Of a stretch of DNA of 64,000 bases, positions 34,928 through 43,488 are shown piece after piece; position 1 is the stretch's first letter; the number at the start of each line of letters is the position of its first letter. The notes beneath the pieces were generated by a model. The model was not told the origin of the DNA, searched no databases, and was given only the letters and a program-made list of their open reading frames with translations. The stretch spans positions 3,959 to 67,958 of the forward strand of contig NZ_JBOEFY010000030.1 of assembly GCF_050633145.1 (NCBI RefSeq), given 5' to 3'. The position numbers were made by a program, and so were the translations under genes. This stretch comes from Kordia sp050633145. Lineage in GTDB: Bacteria > Bacteroidota > Bacteroidia > Flavobacteriales > Flavobacteriaceae.

Positions 34928-35671
34928 TTAAAAAAACTCGCGATACTGCAAAACCCGAAAATCAAAAGTTGTGAATTTCGGGTTTTCCTTTTTGAGTGTT
35001 TTGTATAACGGAATACTTCCAATAGCACGATTGGCTGCACCAGAAGATGAGGTTAAGGAAACGGTTTTAATGATTCGCGATTGCATTTTAACAGCATCTC
35101 GACTGCGCTCGATGTGACAAGGTTGAGCAGATGCTGAATCAAGTTCAGCATGACATGTTTTTTCAGCTAAGCTCAAATCAAATTGATGAATTCTTGGCAC
35201 CGTATCCGAAACAACTTCGAGTTTGAGGTTATACGGTTTGATATGTTTTCTAAAAAAATATTCTGGACCATTTTTAGAGTTTCCACCAATGAAGAGAATG
35301 GTATGAATGCTTGGATATTGCTGTAAATATCCTATTACATCACGTAATTGAATGTTTTGCATTCCTAAATCAGATGCATCTATTTTTTGACGTTCGCAAC
35401 TGTCTACAATATCGCAAACGCCAATTTTATGCTTGATAAAGAATTGCTTTCGTTGATCAATGGCTTCTTGCGAATTGTCATAGCGCAATTTCAAATTGAA
35501 TATTTCATCAATAAACAACCATAACGAGTTATAGTAACTTCCGTAACAGAAGTTGACATCCTTTTCGAGTAATTCGCCTGTGGAAAATCGCGGTGGTGGC
35601 AATGTGCCAACAATTAGTTTTTCAGTATCTGGCTGAATAAAAGGTTGGTATGGATGTTTGTGTAGAAACAT
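34928..35671 (-). CDS. Uracil-DNA-glycosylase-superfamily-like protein with a repeat-derived insertion
   Basis: 247 residues. IVGTLPPPRFS near the N-terminus, ILFIGGNSKNGPEYFF (about 125-140) and VSLTSSSGAANRAIGS (about 204-219) have the layout of UDG-superfamily motifs. Residues about 168-199 (AEKTCHAELDSASAQPCHIE and on) are encoded by a well-known type of palindromic dispersed repeat and interrupt the fold just before the third motif. The frame remains open. Whether the enzyme still folds is uncertain. It follows the TPR gene by 2 nt and yaaA beyond that, so one transcription unit. Confidence 0.65.
   Translation of the reverse strand: MFLHKHPYQPFIQPDTEKLIVGTLPPPRFSTGELLEKDVNFCYGSYYNSLWLFIDEIFNLKLRYDNSQEAIDQRKQFFIKHKIGVCDIVDSCERQKIDASDLGMQNIQLRDVIGYLQQYPSIHTILFIGGNSKNGPEYFFRKHIKPYNLKLEVVSDTVPRIHQFDLSLAEKTCHAELDSASAQPCHIERSRDAVKMQSRIIKTVSLTSSSGAANRAIGSIPLYKTLKKENPKFTTFDFRVLQYREFF
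35075..35161 (-). repeat. Palindromic repeat insertion inside a coding sequence
   Basis: Read on the coding strand it contains TGTCATGCTGAACTTGATTC plus AGCATCTG (self-complementary AGCATG/TGCTGA arms) and then CATCGAGCGCAGTCGAGATG, a near-perfect hairpin related to the TCGACTCCGCTC module. About 90 bp, kept in frame. Confidence 0.7.
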
Positions 35672-35673
35672 AC

Positions 35674-36414
35674 CTAGTATTGATTGTCCAATTCTTCACG
35701 AAATTTACGCACATTCGTAACGACTTGTCGATATGTTCTCCTATTTTGTGGCGTCATGTGGTCCGATTCCGTAATGACTTCATCTAATATTTCGATCGCT
35801 TTTCCCTTTTTTCCGTTTTTATGGTAAAATTTAGCCAATATCAAACGTTCAGCATAATTAGAATACCGCTGATCAATATTTTTTAAGTTTTGTTCTGCTT
35901 CTTCTATTCGTCCTAATTTATCTAATGCCAAACCATAAATATATTGTGATCTAGAATTTTTAAACTCGTGATTATCTTTGATTTGATCTGCCAAACGAAT
36001 CACCTCTTCATAATTTTGAGATTGACTCATTGCGCTAATCATCTGAGTTATGACATAAAAATCTTTTTGAAAATTTCCTTTCAAAGCCGCTTCATACTGA
36101 ATACTTGCATTTTCATAATCACGATTTTCAAAATGGGCATCTGCCAATGCTACTCTATTCTGAAATGTATCTGAAAAAGCCAAACGTTTTTCTGCTTCTT
36201 TTACCTTTCGTGATGGCGCAATTACTGTTGCTATTTCCTCAGTAACTTTCTCAATATCCGTTTTATTTATTACTTGTGTTAAAATGTATAAAATAGCTCC
36301 TAATAGCGGAAGCATTAATATTATTAAATACCAGAAATAATCTTTACCATTTTTATATGCATGATACAAACAGCATACTTGAAGTATTAAAACAGGTGTT
36401 AAAAAACGAATCAT
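35674..36414 (-). CDS. Membrane-anchored TPR protein
   Basis: 246 residues. Two N-terminal hydrophobic segments (about 4-17 and 26-46) with the PLDc_N-like pattern YFWYLIILMLPLLGAILYI are followed by about four TPR-like helical repeats (YENASIQYEAALKG, RIEEAEQNLKNI, KKGKAIEILDEVI). Likely a scaffold at the inner membrane. Its start is 3 nt past yaaA and its stop 2 nt before the UDG-like gene. Function unknown. Confidence 0.75.
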   Translation of the reverse strand: MIRFLTPVLILQVCCLYHAYKNGKDYFWYLIILMLPLLGAILYILTQVINKTDIEKVTEEIATVIAPSRKVKEAEKRLAFSDTFQNRVALADAHFENRDYENASIQYEAALKGNFQKDFYVITQMISAMSQSQNYEEVIRLADQIKDNHEFKNSRSQYIYGLALDKLGRIEEAEQNLKNIDQRYSNYAERLILAKFYHKNGKKGKAIEILDEVITESDHMTPQNRRTYRQVVTNVRKFREELDNQY

Positions 36415-36417
36415 ATT

Positions 36418-37176
36418 TTATCGTGTAAATACTAATTCGTTTCCGTTAGATAGTTCTTCACTAAAGCCATAACCTTCATAGTTAAACCCTTTTAGATCGT
36501 CAATCGTTTTTGCGTCTGTGTCAATAATAAAACGTGTCATATACCCTCTAGCTAGTTTTGCATAGGTCATGATAGTTTTATATTCGCCATTCTTAAAATC
36601 TTTAAAAACAGGCGTAATTACAGGGACTTTCAACCCTTTTGCATCAACTGCTTTGTAATATTCGTTGCTGGCTAAATTCACAAACAATTCGCCGTCTTCA
36701 AGTTCACTGTTTAATTGCGTTGTAATTTTCTTTTTCCAAAACTCATATAGGTTTTTATTTTTACCTACAGGAAGTTTTGTGCCCATTTCCAAACGATATG
36801 CTTGCATTAAATCTAATGGTTTTAGCAATCCATATTGTCCTGATAAAATTCGCAACGTATTTTGTAATACATCAATTTTTTCTTCGGGAAGTGTAACCGC
36901 GTTTAATCCTTGAAAAACTGCACCACTAAATGTGTAGATACTTGGTCGTGCATTTTTTATGGTAAATGGCAATGCCCAATCTTGATTTCGTTGATAGTTT
37001 AAATCTGCTAATGCATCAGAAATCTTCATCAATTTAGATAAACTTTTAGGAGATTTCTTTTTTAAGATTTTACTCAATCGTTCTGCTTCTTTTAAAAAAC
37101 AAGCTTCGGTATATTTTTCTGTTGGAATACTACTTTCTAAGTCTAATGACTTTGCTGGAGATATTACAATTTTCAT
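36418..37176 (-). CDS. yaaA: Peroxide stress protein YaaA
   Basis: 252 residues. MKIVISPAKSLDLES at the start, LMKISDALADLNYQR, AVFQGLNA and ANKEYYKAV-type LASNEYYKAVDA are YaaA signatures. In Escherichia coli YaaA limits free iron after H2O2 exposure. First gene of a three-gene unit (yaaA, TPR, UDG-like) with gaps of 2-3 nt; linking oxidative stress with a base-excision-type protein is an inference. Confidence 0.92.
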   Translation of the reverse strand: MKIVISPAKSLDLESSIPTEKYTEACFLKEAERLSKILKKKSPKSLSKLMKISDALADLNYQRNQDWALPFTIKNARPSIYTFSGAVFQGLNAVTLPEEKIDVLQNTLRILSGQYGLLKPLDLMQAYRLEMGTKLPVGKNKNLYEFWKKKITTQLNSELEDGELFVNLASNEYYKAVDAKGLKVPVITPVFKDFKNGEYKTIMTYAKLARGYMTRFIIDTDAKTIDDLKGFNYEGYGFSEELSNGNELVFTR

Positions 37177-37285
37177 TTGTATGTTGTTTATTTTATGAAT
37201 GCTGTCAAATGGAATTCGCCAATAATCCTATCGGTTGATAGGAACTGATTGTTACGACTCATTTCATTTGTATGTTGTTTATTTT
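37171..37285 (-). repeat. 24-bp direct repeat around the yaaA start
   Basis: TTTCATTTGTATGTTGTTTA plus TTTT occurs at 37171-37194 (containing the yaaA start codon) and again at 37262-37285, 91 bp apart. The segment between has a small hairpin CCTATC-GGTT-GATAGG. Looks like a target or slip duplication. Confidence 0.75.
37202..37225 (-). repeat. 24-nt motif also found at 53176-53199
   Basis: The minus strand reads TTATTGGCGAATTCCATTTG plus ACAG; the plus strand at 53176-53199 has the same 24 nt with a single C/T difference. Both copies are intergenic and near gene starts (yaaA and the SRPBCC protein). Confidence 0.75.
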
Positions 37286-37298
37286 CTGATTGTTAAAA

Positions 37299-37955
37299 TT
37301 ACGCTTTTTCTGTGACTATTGTTCCGTTTAAAAAGGCAAAATTATAGTCGCCTTTTATATAAAAGTCGGCTGGATGCGCTTCTTCTTGCGTTGGGAACCA
37401 TTTTTTCTTGATATTATTTACCAGAATAAATAAACCTTCGGAAGTTCCTACTGCGCAAAATCGTTCAAATCCACCATCATAAATCGCAATAGGACGCATT
37501 GCATTTAGTTGATTATAAATCGTTTCAATATGTGTAGAAACGATTCCAATTTCACAAACACTTAGTATGTCTGTCGTTGAAAAAGGGTCTGTACTTACGT
37601 TGTTTGTATCTTTTCGCGAAATAAATTCGACAATATTTCCATCAATATCATAAAAATACAAGGCTTCTGCATTCCAGTTAGAAAAATCAGCAACAGTTTC
37701 ACCTTCACACAACAAAATTTCTGTTCGCTGTTGAGTCCATTCTAACGCTTGTTGAATTTTATTGGGCGAAATAGCAATTGCAAAATGTGCAGGATATATT
37801 CGTTCCGATTTCACAAAAGTTAAAGAAGAAGCACCAACTTTTATTGTAAACGTTCCCGCGGAAGCGGCAACTAAAGGCATCTCTAACACTTGCGTGTAGA
37901 ATTCTTGCTGTGCTTCTAAGTTTGTTGTAAAAAGGGTGAGTTCGTTAATTTTCAT
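37299..37955 (-). CDS. VOC-family (glyoxalase-like) protein
   Basis: 218 residues. The N-terminal MKINELTLFTTNLEAQQEFY and FYDIDGNIVEFISRKD (metal Glu) form one VOC half; the C-terminal half (EIGIVSTHIETIYNQL) is a second, weaker copy. VOC proteins are metal-dependent isomerases, dioxygenases or resistance proteins; substrate not readable. Monocistronic. Confidence 0.8.
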   Translation of the reverse strand: MKINELTLFTTNLEAQQEFYTQVLEMPLVAASAGTFTIKVGASSLTFVKSERIYPAHFAIAISPNKIQQALEWTQQRTEILLCEGETVADFSNWNAEALYFYDIDGNIVEFISRKDTNNVSTDPFSTTDILSVCEIGIVSTHIETIYNQLNAMRPIAIYDGGFERFCAVGTSEGLFILVNNIKKKWFPTQEEAHPADFYIKGDYNFAFLNGTIVTEKA

Positions 37956-38058
37956 AGCATAAAAATAATGTTTTCCAGAAAAAGAAAATAGGCTTTTAAA
38001 GAGTTATCTTTTATATTGAAATAAAGGTTTCCTATATTACAGCACTCAATACTATTAT

Positions 38059-38811
38059 ATGATTACAGCACTATTTATTGTTTCTGGAATTGGATTTACT
38101 TTTATTCTTTACACAGTATTTAAGCCACTGACTGCTGAAGAAAAGGAGGAAAAAGCTCGATTAAAAAAAAGTTTAGAAGACGATCGCATTTTTGATCCTG
38201 AAACTGGTGTATATATTTCATTGGAAGAAGCAGAATCTGGTCAATGGTCTACAGACGATCGAGAAAAACATTATTTACCTGAACTACAATTATCTGAAGA
38301 AGGAGACAATCTTAAAATTGCAGTCGATTATCTTAATAAGAGTCAATATTATACAAAAACTGGTCCGCTTCCTGATACTGAATACGATATTATAGAGTCA
38401 AGTAATATATTGAGCAAATATGAAGATTGGTACTACTCCAACACTTTAAAATTTGATAAAGGCTATGCTTTTCTTCCTACAGTAGGAGATGGCTTAGATG
38501 GCTCATTGCTCATGTTTTTAATAAAAATTAATTCCTTAAAAGGGCATTATTATTTAAGAGAAAAAGATGTTTCAGAAAAATTCTTTGACCTTTTGAGAAA
38601 AGACGATGATTTGGACTTAAAAAATTACGAAAGTTTTACAATAAGACGTTCTAAAAATATTCAAACGATTGATCGATTTTTGAAGATTTTTGAAAATGAA
38701 AAAGGATTAGAAATTGAAATAAATGACACGTATCTTTTGATAAAGACCTTGAAATTGGTCAATATTGATGATATAAAAAGAATTGAACGTATTGTCCAAA
38801 GAATAAGGTAG
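38059..38811 (+). CDS. Hypothetical membrane-anchored protein
   Basis: 250 residues, not recognised. One N-terminal membrane helix (about 3-21, ALFIVSGIGFTFILYTVF) is followed by an acidic linker and a soluble domain of mixed alpha/beta. Ends in a basic helix (DDIKRIERIVQRIR). The next gene, 47 nt downstream on the same strand, encodes a protein with a similar small C-terminal alpha/beta layout, so the two may be related. Confidence 0.65.
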   Translation: MITALFIVSGIGFTFILYTVFKPLTAEEKEEKARLKKSLEDDRIFDPETGVYISLEEAESGQWSTDDREKHYLPELQLSEEGDNLKIAVDYLNKSQYYTKTGPLPDTEYDIIESSNILSKYEDWYYSNTLKFDKGYAFLPTVGDGLDGSLLMFLIKINSLKGHYYLREKDVSEKFFDLLRKDDDLDLKNYESFTIRRSKNIQTIDRFLKIFENEKGLEIEINDTYLLIKTLKLVNIDDIKRIERIVQRIR

Positions 38812-38858
38812 TAACTATTTGCTGTAACAAAACGGTATTTTCTTGCACTTATTTGTAT

Positions 38859-39410
38859 ATGAAAATCAAATCTAACGCAGCTCCACAAGAACTAAATTCT
38901 CCTTTTTATCAAAAGAATCAAGAGTTTTGCCAAACCTTTGAAAAGTTTGTAGCGAGCAAAAACGGATTGGTTAAGGGAAAGTTTAATGCGTGGAGTTATT
39001 TGATTTATGGAAAGATTACTGCAAACTACGATTGGGACTTAAAGTACAAACGCGCTATTTATTCAAGTACAGGAAGTATTTTTTCACTGCTATATAGAAA
39101 TGAAGTTGTACTGACGTTAGCAGAATGGATATGTAATGATATAGACACGAATGATACCTCTTTTTTTATTCGTAAAAAGAAGTTTTTAGATCGATTAAAT
39201 CCAAAATTTTCACAAGCAAAAAATCATAAATATGTCATCACGTCAAAAGGAAAATCATCAATCTTTGCTTCACAAATAATTCAAATTTTAGCACCTCTTT
39301 TTGAATCTGAAGAAATCTTTAAAATTCGATTGAAAAATGGCAAGTTAATAATTGAATTAAGAAGTGAAACAGCCCATTTGGATGTTTTGGATGAATTGTT
39401 GTTGGTTTAG
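38859..39410 (+). CDS. Hypothetical protein
   Basis: 183 residues from the ATG at 38859; a TTG two codons upstream is less likely. Not recognised. No signal or membrane segment. Contains an internal hydrophobic stretch (SIFSLLYRNEVVLTLAEWI) and ends in a strand/helix tail. Lies 47 nt after the membrane-anchored gene on the same strand. Confidence 0.65.
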   Translation: MKIKSNAAPQELNSPFYQKNQEFCQTFEKFVASKNGLVKGKFNAWSYLIYGKITANYDWDLKYKRAIYSSTGSIFSLLYRNEVVLTLAEWICNDIDTNDTSFFIRKKKFLDRLNPKFSQAKNHKYVITSKGKSSIFASQIIQILAPLFESEEIFKIRLKNGKLIIELRSETAHLDVLDELLLV

Positions 39411-39591
39411 GTTTGGTGTTTGGCAATTTATTTAAAATTCAACATTTAGCATTTAACATTCTTTATACCTTATTTATTTTCACTTCCGTAGATTTGACAA
39501 TAAACTTCTAAACGCATACACGGCTCAACTTCATAAAAAATACTATCTTGCAGCGCTAAAATTTAGGACTCATAAAATAAATTACATAAAG

Positions 39592-40035
39592 ATGAAATTA
39601 TTCAAATCCGTTGATAAAGTGTTAGCTCGTATGGGAAGTTCAAAAGCTACTGATCGTGCTTATAACGAACCATTAACAGCAGATGTCATAAAAAAAATCC
39701 CTGGTGAGCAACTTGCGGTTTCTGAAGCTGGAGGAATTTGGGCTGCATTACAAGAATTGAACGGTTATGTTTTTATGGAGTTGATCGTTTTAGATACTAC
39801 TAAAATTAAGACTTTTAAAGGTGTTACCATGACTTTTTTAGGTGATACTGAATTAAAATTAACATCAGATAGCGGTGAAATTAAATCTGATTTTTCAGAT
39901 GTTTTTAATCGTTGGCTGACAGAGATCAGCTTTGAAATCACAAAGAAAGATTTGAATTTTATTAAAAAGAAAAAATACACTCAAATTCAACTTGATTTTA
40001 AGAATAAGTCATTGTTGTTTGATTTGAAGAAATGA
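39592..40035 (+). CDS. Hypothetical cytoplasmic protein
   Basis: 147 residues, not recognised. Begins MKLFKSVDKVLARMGSSK, no signal. Beta-rich middle (FMELIVLDTTKIKTFKGVTM), Lys-rich C-terminus ending QLDFKNKSLLFDLKK. A REP-like module and a TTAGACTT array follow its stop. Confidence 0.65.
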   Translation: MKLFKSVDKVLARMGSSKATDRAYNEPLTADVIKKIPGEQLAVSEAGGIWAALQELNGYVFMELIVLDTTKIKTFKGVTMTFLGDTELKLTSDSGEIKSDFSDVFNRWLTEISFEITKKDLNFIKKKKYTQIQLDFKNKSLLFDLKK

Positions 40036-40052
40036 TTTCGATTCCGCTCAAT

Positions 40053-40095
40053 CGACTTTCTTAGACTTTCTTAGACTTGTTAGACTTGTTAGAAA
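40053..40095 (+). repeat. TTAGACTT array after a stop codon
   Basis: CTTTCTTAGACTTTCTTAGA and further TTAGACTTG units, 17 nt after the stop of the preceding plus-strand gene and in its sense orientation; a TTTCGATTCCGCTCAATCG module (40036-40054) lies between. Confidence 0.8.
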
Positions 40096-40208
40096 GTAAA
40101 ATACTACATGTAGTTGCATAGTAAAAACTCGTAAACTTACAAACCTATTGTTTACACTAAACTTGCTGAAGTGCATTAGAGTCTCAAAATATTCTTTGAA
40201 ACTTCTCA

Positions 40209-40238
40209 ATCCTAACACCAAATACCTAATACCCAAAA
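40209..40238 (-). repeat. Heptamer array after the pseudouridine synthase stop
   Basis: On the minus strand, directly after the stop: GGGTATTAGGTATTTGGTGT plus TAGGAT, the same GGTRTTA heptamer seen after coaD and after the DUF1573 gene. Confidence 0.7.
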
Positions 40239-40240
40239 AA

Positions 40241-41281
40241 CTACAAGTCTATATGCTTGGCATAATTACGCCATTTTTCTACACACTCTGCAATATCTGT
40301 TGGAACTTCTGAATTGAAACTCATCTTCTCTCCTGTTCTTGGATGAATGAATCCGAGTGTTTTTGCATGCAATGCTTGTCTTGGTAGAATTTTAAAGCAA
40401 TTGTCTACAAATTGTTTGTACTTCGTAAAGGTTGTTCCCTTTAAAATGCGCTCGCCGCCATAACGTTCATCATTAAATAAAGTATGACCAATATGTTTCA
40501 TGTGCACACGAATTTGATGTGTACGACCAGTTTCTAGTTGACAAGAAACCAACGTTACATATCCGAAACGCTCTAAGACTTTGTAATGTGTAACTGCTGC
40601 TTTTCCTTTGTCGGCATCATCACCGTAAAACACAGTGTTTTGCAATCTGTTTTTAGGATGACGACCAATGTTTCCTTCTACAGTACCTTCATCTTCTTCT
40701 ACATTTCCCCAAACAAGTGCATAGTAAATTCGCTCCGAAGTTTTATTAAAAAACTGCTTTGCCAAATGTGTCATTGCATCATCTGTTTTAGCCACTACTA
40801 ACAATCCGCTAGTATCTTTATCGATTCTGTGTACCAATCCTGGACGTTCGTTTGAGTTTTTTGGAAGATTATCAAAATGATAAATCAACGCATTAATCAA
40901 CGTTCCTGAATAGTTTCCGTGCCCTGGATGCACTACCATTCCTGCTGGTTTATTTACGACTAGTAAATCGTCATCTTCGTAGACAACATCAATCGGAATG
41001 TTTTCTCCAACCAATAAATTCTCATACGGCGGATACGCAAATAATACTTTAATTACGTCGTTTCCTTTTACTTTATAATTAGACTTTACAGGTGTATCAT
41101 TAACATAGATATTACCATCTTTGGCAGCTTGTTGAATTTTATTTCGGGTTGCTCCTTCAATAAAATTCATCAAATATTTATCTATACGTAATGGTTGCTG
41201 TCCTTTTTCGGCAGTAAATGAATAGTGTTCGTATAAATCGTCTGATTCTTCTTGTGGTTGTGGAAAATTATTCTCCTGCAT
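40241..41281 (-). CDS. RluA/RluD-family pseudouridine synthase
   Basis: 346 residues from the ATG at 41281 (MQENNFPQPQEESDDLYEHY); a longer 363-residue reading would overlap the PASTA gene by 65 nt rather than 14. S4 RNA-binding domain at about 40-100, then the catalytic motif HRIDKDTSGLLVVAK with the catalytic Asp. Converts uridines in 23S rRNA to pseudouridine; RluD is the nearest-looking type by the S4 domain and length, but target sites are not readable. Confidence 0.9.
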   Translation of the reverse strand: MQENNFPQPQEESDDLYEHYSFTAEKGQQPLRIDKYLMNFIEGATRNKIQQAAKDGNIYVNDTPVKSNYKVKGNDVIKVLFAYPPYENLLVGENIPIDVVYEDDDLLVVNKPAGMVVHPGHGNYSGTLINALIYHFDNLPKNSNERPGLVHRIDKDTSGLLVVAKTDDAMTHLAKQFFNKTSERIYYALVWGNVEEDEGTVEGNIGRHPKNRLQNTVFYGDDADKGKAAVTHYKVLERFGYVTLVSCQLETGRTHQIRVHMKHIGHTLFNDERYGGERILKGTTFTKYKQFVDNCFKILPRQALHAKTLGFIHPRTGEKMSFNSEVPTDIAECVEKWRNYAKHIDL

Positions 41282-41897
41282 TGTTGTCGTTTTCGTCTGT
41301 ATTGCTTGATCCTGGACGTTTTCCATTTCCAAGTATCAATTCTATTTTTGACATTTTTGGAAGTCTTTCATTTGGCTTCAAAGGTTTGCCTTTGTATTGC
41401 ATTCCCAACACCATATCTTTCCCAATATTATCTTTATATGTTACTTTTTCCACTCCAAAACCTACTGCTTTTAAAGTTGATTCGGCTGTTCTTCTTGTAA
41501 TTTGAATTACATGCGGAACAGTTACTTCTCTATATTTTGATGGATTGATTTTTAGATATATTTTTCGTCCTTCTTTTACTTTTTTCCCTGCAACTGGATG
41601 TTGCTCAATGATTGAAAATGCAGGAAAATCAGGATTGTAATTTACAGTATCTTGTATGGTATAGCTCAAGTCAGTATTTTCCAATTTAATTTTGGCATCT
41701 TCAAATGAAAGTTTTGCCAAATTAGGAACTGTTTTAAATTCTCCATGATTCGTAGAAAAACTAAGCCATGTTGTAATTAAAAAAACCAATACAATAGCAA
41801 TTCCAATAGCAATTCCTATCTGTATTGAAAATACTTTAAATATAGGAAATCGGTTAAAAAAGGCTTTGATTGCCGAAAGAAGCTTTTTAAAATTCAT
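41268..41897 (-). CDS. PASTA-domain membrane protein
   Basis: 209 residues. One membrane helix at about 24-45 (IQIGIAIGIAIVLVFLITTW), then two PASTA domains (about 52-120 and 121-190: TVPNLAKLSFEDAKIKLENT, TVPHVIQITRRTAESTLKAV). PASTA domains bind peptidoglycan or stem peptides. There is no kinase or transpeptidase attached. Translationally linked to the pseudouridine synthase and divergent from ddl, which fits a cell-wall context. Confidence 0.85.
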   Translation of the reverse strand: MNFKKLLSAIKAFFNRFPIFKVFSIQIGIAIGIAIVLVFLITTWLSFSTNHGEFKTVPNLAKLSFEDAKIKLENTDLSYTIQDTVNYNPDFPAFSIIEQHPVAGKKVKEGRKIYLKINPSKYREVTVPHVIQITRRTAESTLKAVGFGVEKVTYKDNIGKDMVLGMQYKGKPLKPNERLPKMSKIELILGNGKRPGSSNTDENDNNAGE

Positions 41898-42018
41898 TTC
41901 TAATACGTTTTAATGGGACAAATATACATACTATTATTCCTAATATTCTACTTTGAATTGTCCACAAATACATTTACTTTCGTTTTTAGAACGTTTATTT
42001 GTCTTATTTCTTATAAAA

Positions 42019-42999
42019 ATGAAGAAAAATATTGCCATCATTATGGGCGGTTATTCAAGTGAATACGCCATTTCATTGAAAACTGGAGATGTTGTATCTA
42101 AGCATTTAAATGCTGCGAAATATAATGTTTACAAAGTACATATTTTTAAAGAAAAATGGGTTTGTGTTACTACAGATGCTGCCGAATTCCCAATTGATAA
42201 AAACGATTTTTCTGTTACGATTGATGGCATTAAAATTACTTTCGACTGTGTGTTTAATGCTATTCATGGAACACCTGGCGAAGATGGTTACATACAAGGC
42301 TATTTGGGACTTATAGGAATTCCGCATACAAGTTGTGGTATGTACCAAGCTGCATTGACTTTTAACAAACGTGATTTGTTATCTACTTTAAAGCCTTACG
42401 GAGTTAAGTGCGCCACTTCGTATTATTTGAATGCTGGCGATGCAATTGATAAAACTGCTATTGTTGAAAAAGTAGGATTGCCTTGTTTTGTGAAGGCAAA
42501 CAAAGCTGGAAGTAGTTTTGGGATTTCTAAAGTGTATAAAACTGAAGAACTTGAAAATGCAATTGCTGTAGCCTTAAAAGAAGATGATGAAGTTATTATT
42601 GAATCCTATTTAGATGGTGTAGAAGTTTCTGTTGGTGTTATAAATTATCAAGGAAAAGTTACGGTTTTACCTATTACCGAAATTGTTTCCGATAATGATT
42701 TCTTTGATTATGAAGCTAAGTATTTAGGACAATCGCAAGAGATTACACCTGCACGAATTTCTCCAGAATTAACCGAGAAAGTATCAAAAGCTGCAAAATC
42801 TATTTATGAAATTTTAAAAATGGATGGTTTTTCGCGAAGTGAATTTATTTTTAAAGATGATGAACCTTATTTGTTAGAAGTAAATACGGTTCCAGGAATG
42901 ACCGAAGAAAGTATTTTACCGCAACAAGCAAAAGAAGCTGGAATTTCCCTTGAACAATTATTTGGCAATGCTGTTGAATTGGCTTTTGCTAAAAAGTAG
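42019..42999 (+). CDS. ddl: D-alanine--D-alanine ligase
   Basis: 326 residues from the ATG at 42019 (MKKNIAIIMGGYSSEYAIS); upstream in-frame codons are not part of the fold. ATP-grasp enzyme forming D-Ala-D-Ala for peptidoglycan: IHGTPGEDGYIQGYL, FVKANKAGSSFGISKVY, and YLLEVNTVPGMTEESILPQQ. Followed by coaD after 36 nt. Divergent from the PASTA gene. Confidence 0.94.
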   Translation: MKKNIAIIMGGYSSEYAISLKTGDVVSKHLNAAKYNVYKVHIFKEKWVCVTTDAAEFPIDKNDFSVTIDGIKITFDCVFNAIHGTPGEDGYIQGYLGLIGIPHTSCGMYQAALTFNKRDLLSTLKPYGVKCATSYYLNAGDAIDKTAIVEKVGLPCFVKANKAGSSFGISKVYKTEELENAIAVALKEDDEVIIESYLDGVEVSVGVINYQGKVTVLPITEIVSDNDFFDYEAKYLGQSQEITPARISPELTEKVSKAAKSIYEILKMDGFSRSEFIFKDDEPYLLEVNTVPGMTEESILPQQAKEAGISLEQLFGNAVELAFAKK

Positions 43000-43035
43000 T
43001 ACCTTGTCCTAGTTTTTTATAACAATCATCACAAC

Positions 43036-43488
43036 ATGAAACGAGCTATTTTTCCAGGGTCTTTTGATCCAATTACTTTAGGACATTACGATATTATAAA
43101 ACGTGGCATCAAATTGTTTGATGAAGTTATTGTTGCTATTGGTGTAAATTCTGCTAAAAAATATATGTTCAGTCTAGAACAGCGCAAGAAATTTATTGAA
43201 GATTCTTTTAAGGATGAACCAAAAGTTACTGTAGTAACTTATGAAGGTTTAACGGTTGATTTCTGTGAAAAACATAATGTGGATTTTATTTTACGCGGAC
43301 TTAGAAATCCTGCCGATTTTGAGTTTGAAAAAGCCATTGCACATACCAATCGTGATTTAGCACCGATTGAAACTGTCTTCTTATTAACAGCTGCAAGTAC
43401 TTCTTATATTTCGTCTTCTATTGTTCGTGAAGTTATTCGCCACAATGGAGATTATACGTTACTAGTTCCTGATACGGTTAGGGTTTAG
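43036..43488 (+). CDS. coaD: Phosphopantetheine adenylyltransferase
   Basis: 150 residues. The nucleotidyltransferase motif is FPGSFDPITLGHYDII with T14-L-G-H17; LRGLRNPADFEFE and STSYISSSIVREVI are the conserved CoaD blocks. Makes dephospho-CoA from 4'-phosphopantetheine. In a unit with ddl. A heptamer array follows the stop. Confidence 0.95.
   Translation: MKRAIFPGSFDPITLGHYDIIKRGIKLFDEVIVAIGVNSAKKYMFSLEQRKKFIEDSFKDEPKVTVVTYEGLTVDFCEKHNVDFILRGLRNPADFEFEKAIAHTNRDLAPIETVFLLTAASTSYISSSIVREVIRHNGDYTLLVPDTVRV

Noticed and set aside
42660..42672. TACGGTTTTACCT inside ddl
   Set aside because: Same first half as the peptide-gene box, but it lies in coding sequence (VTVLP) and lacks the CCKTA half; kept as a caution only.
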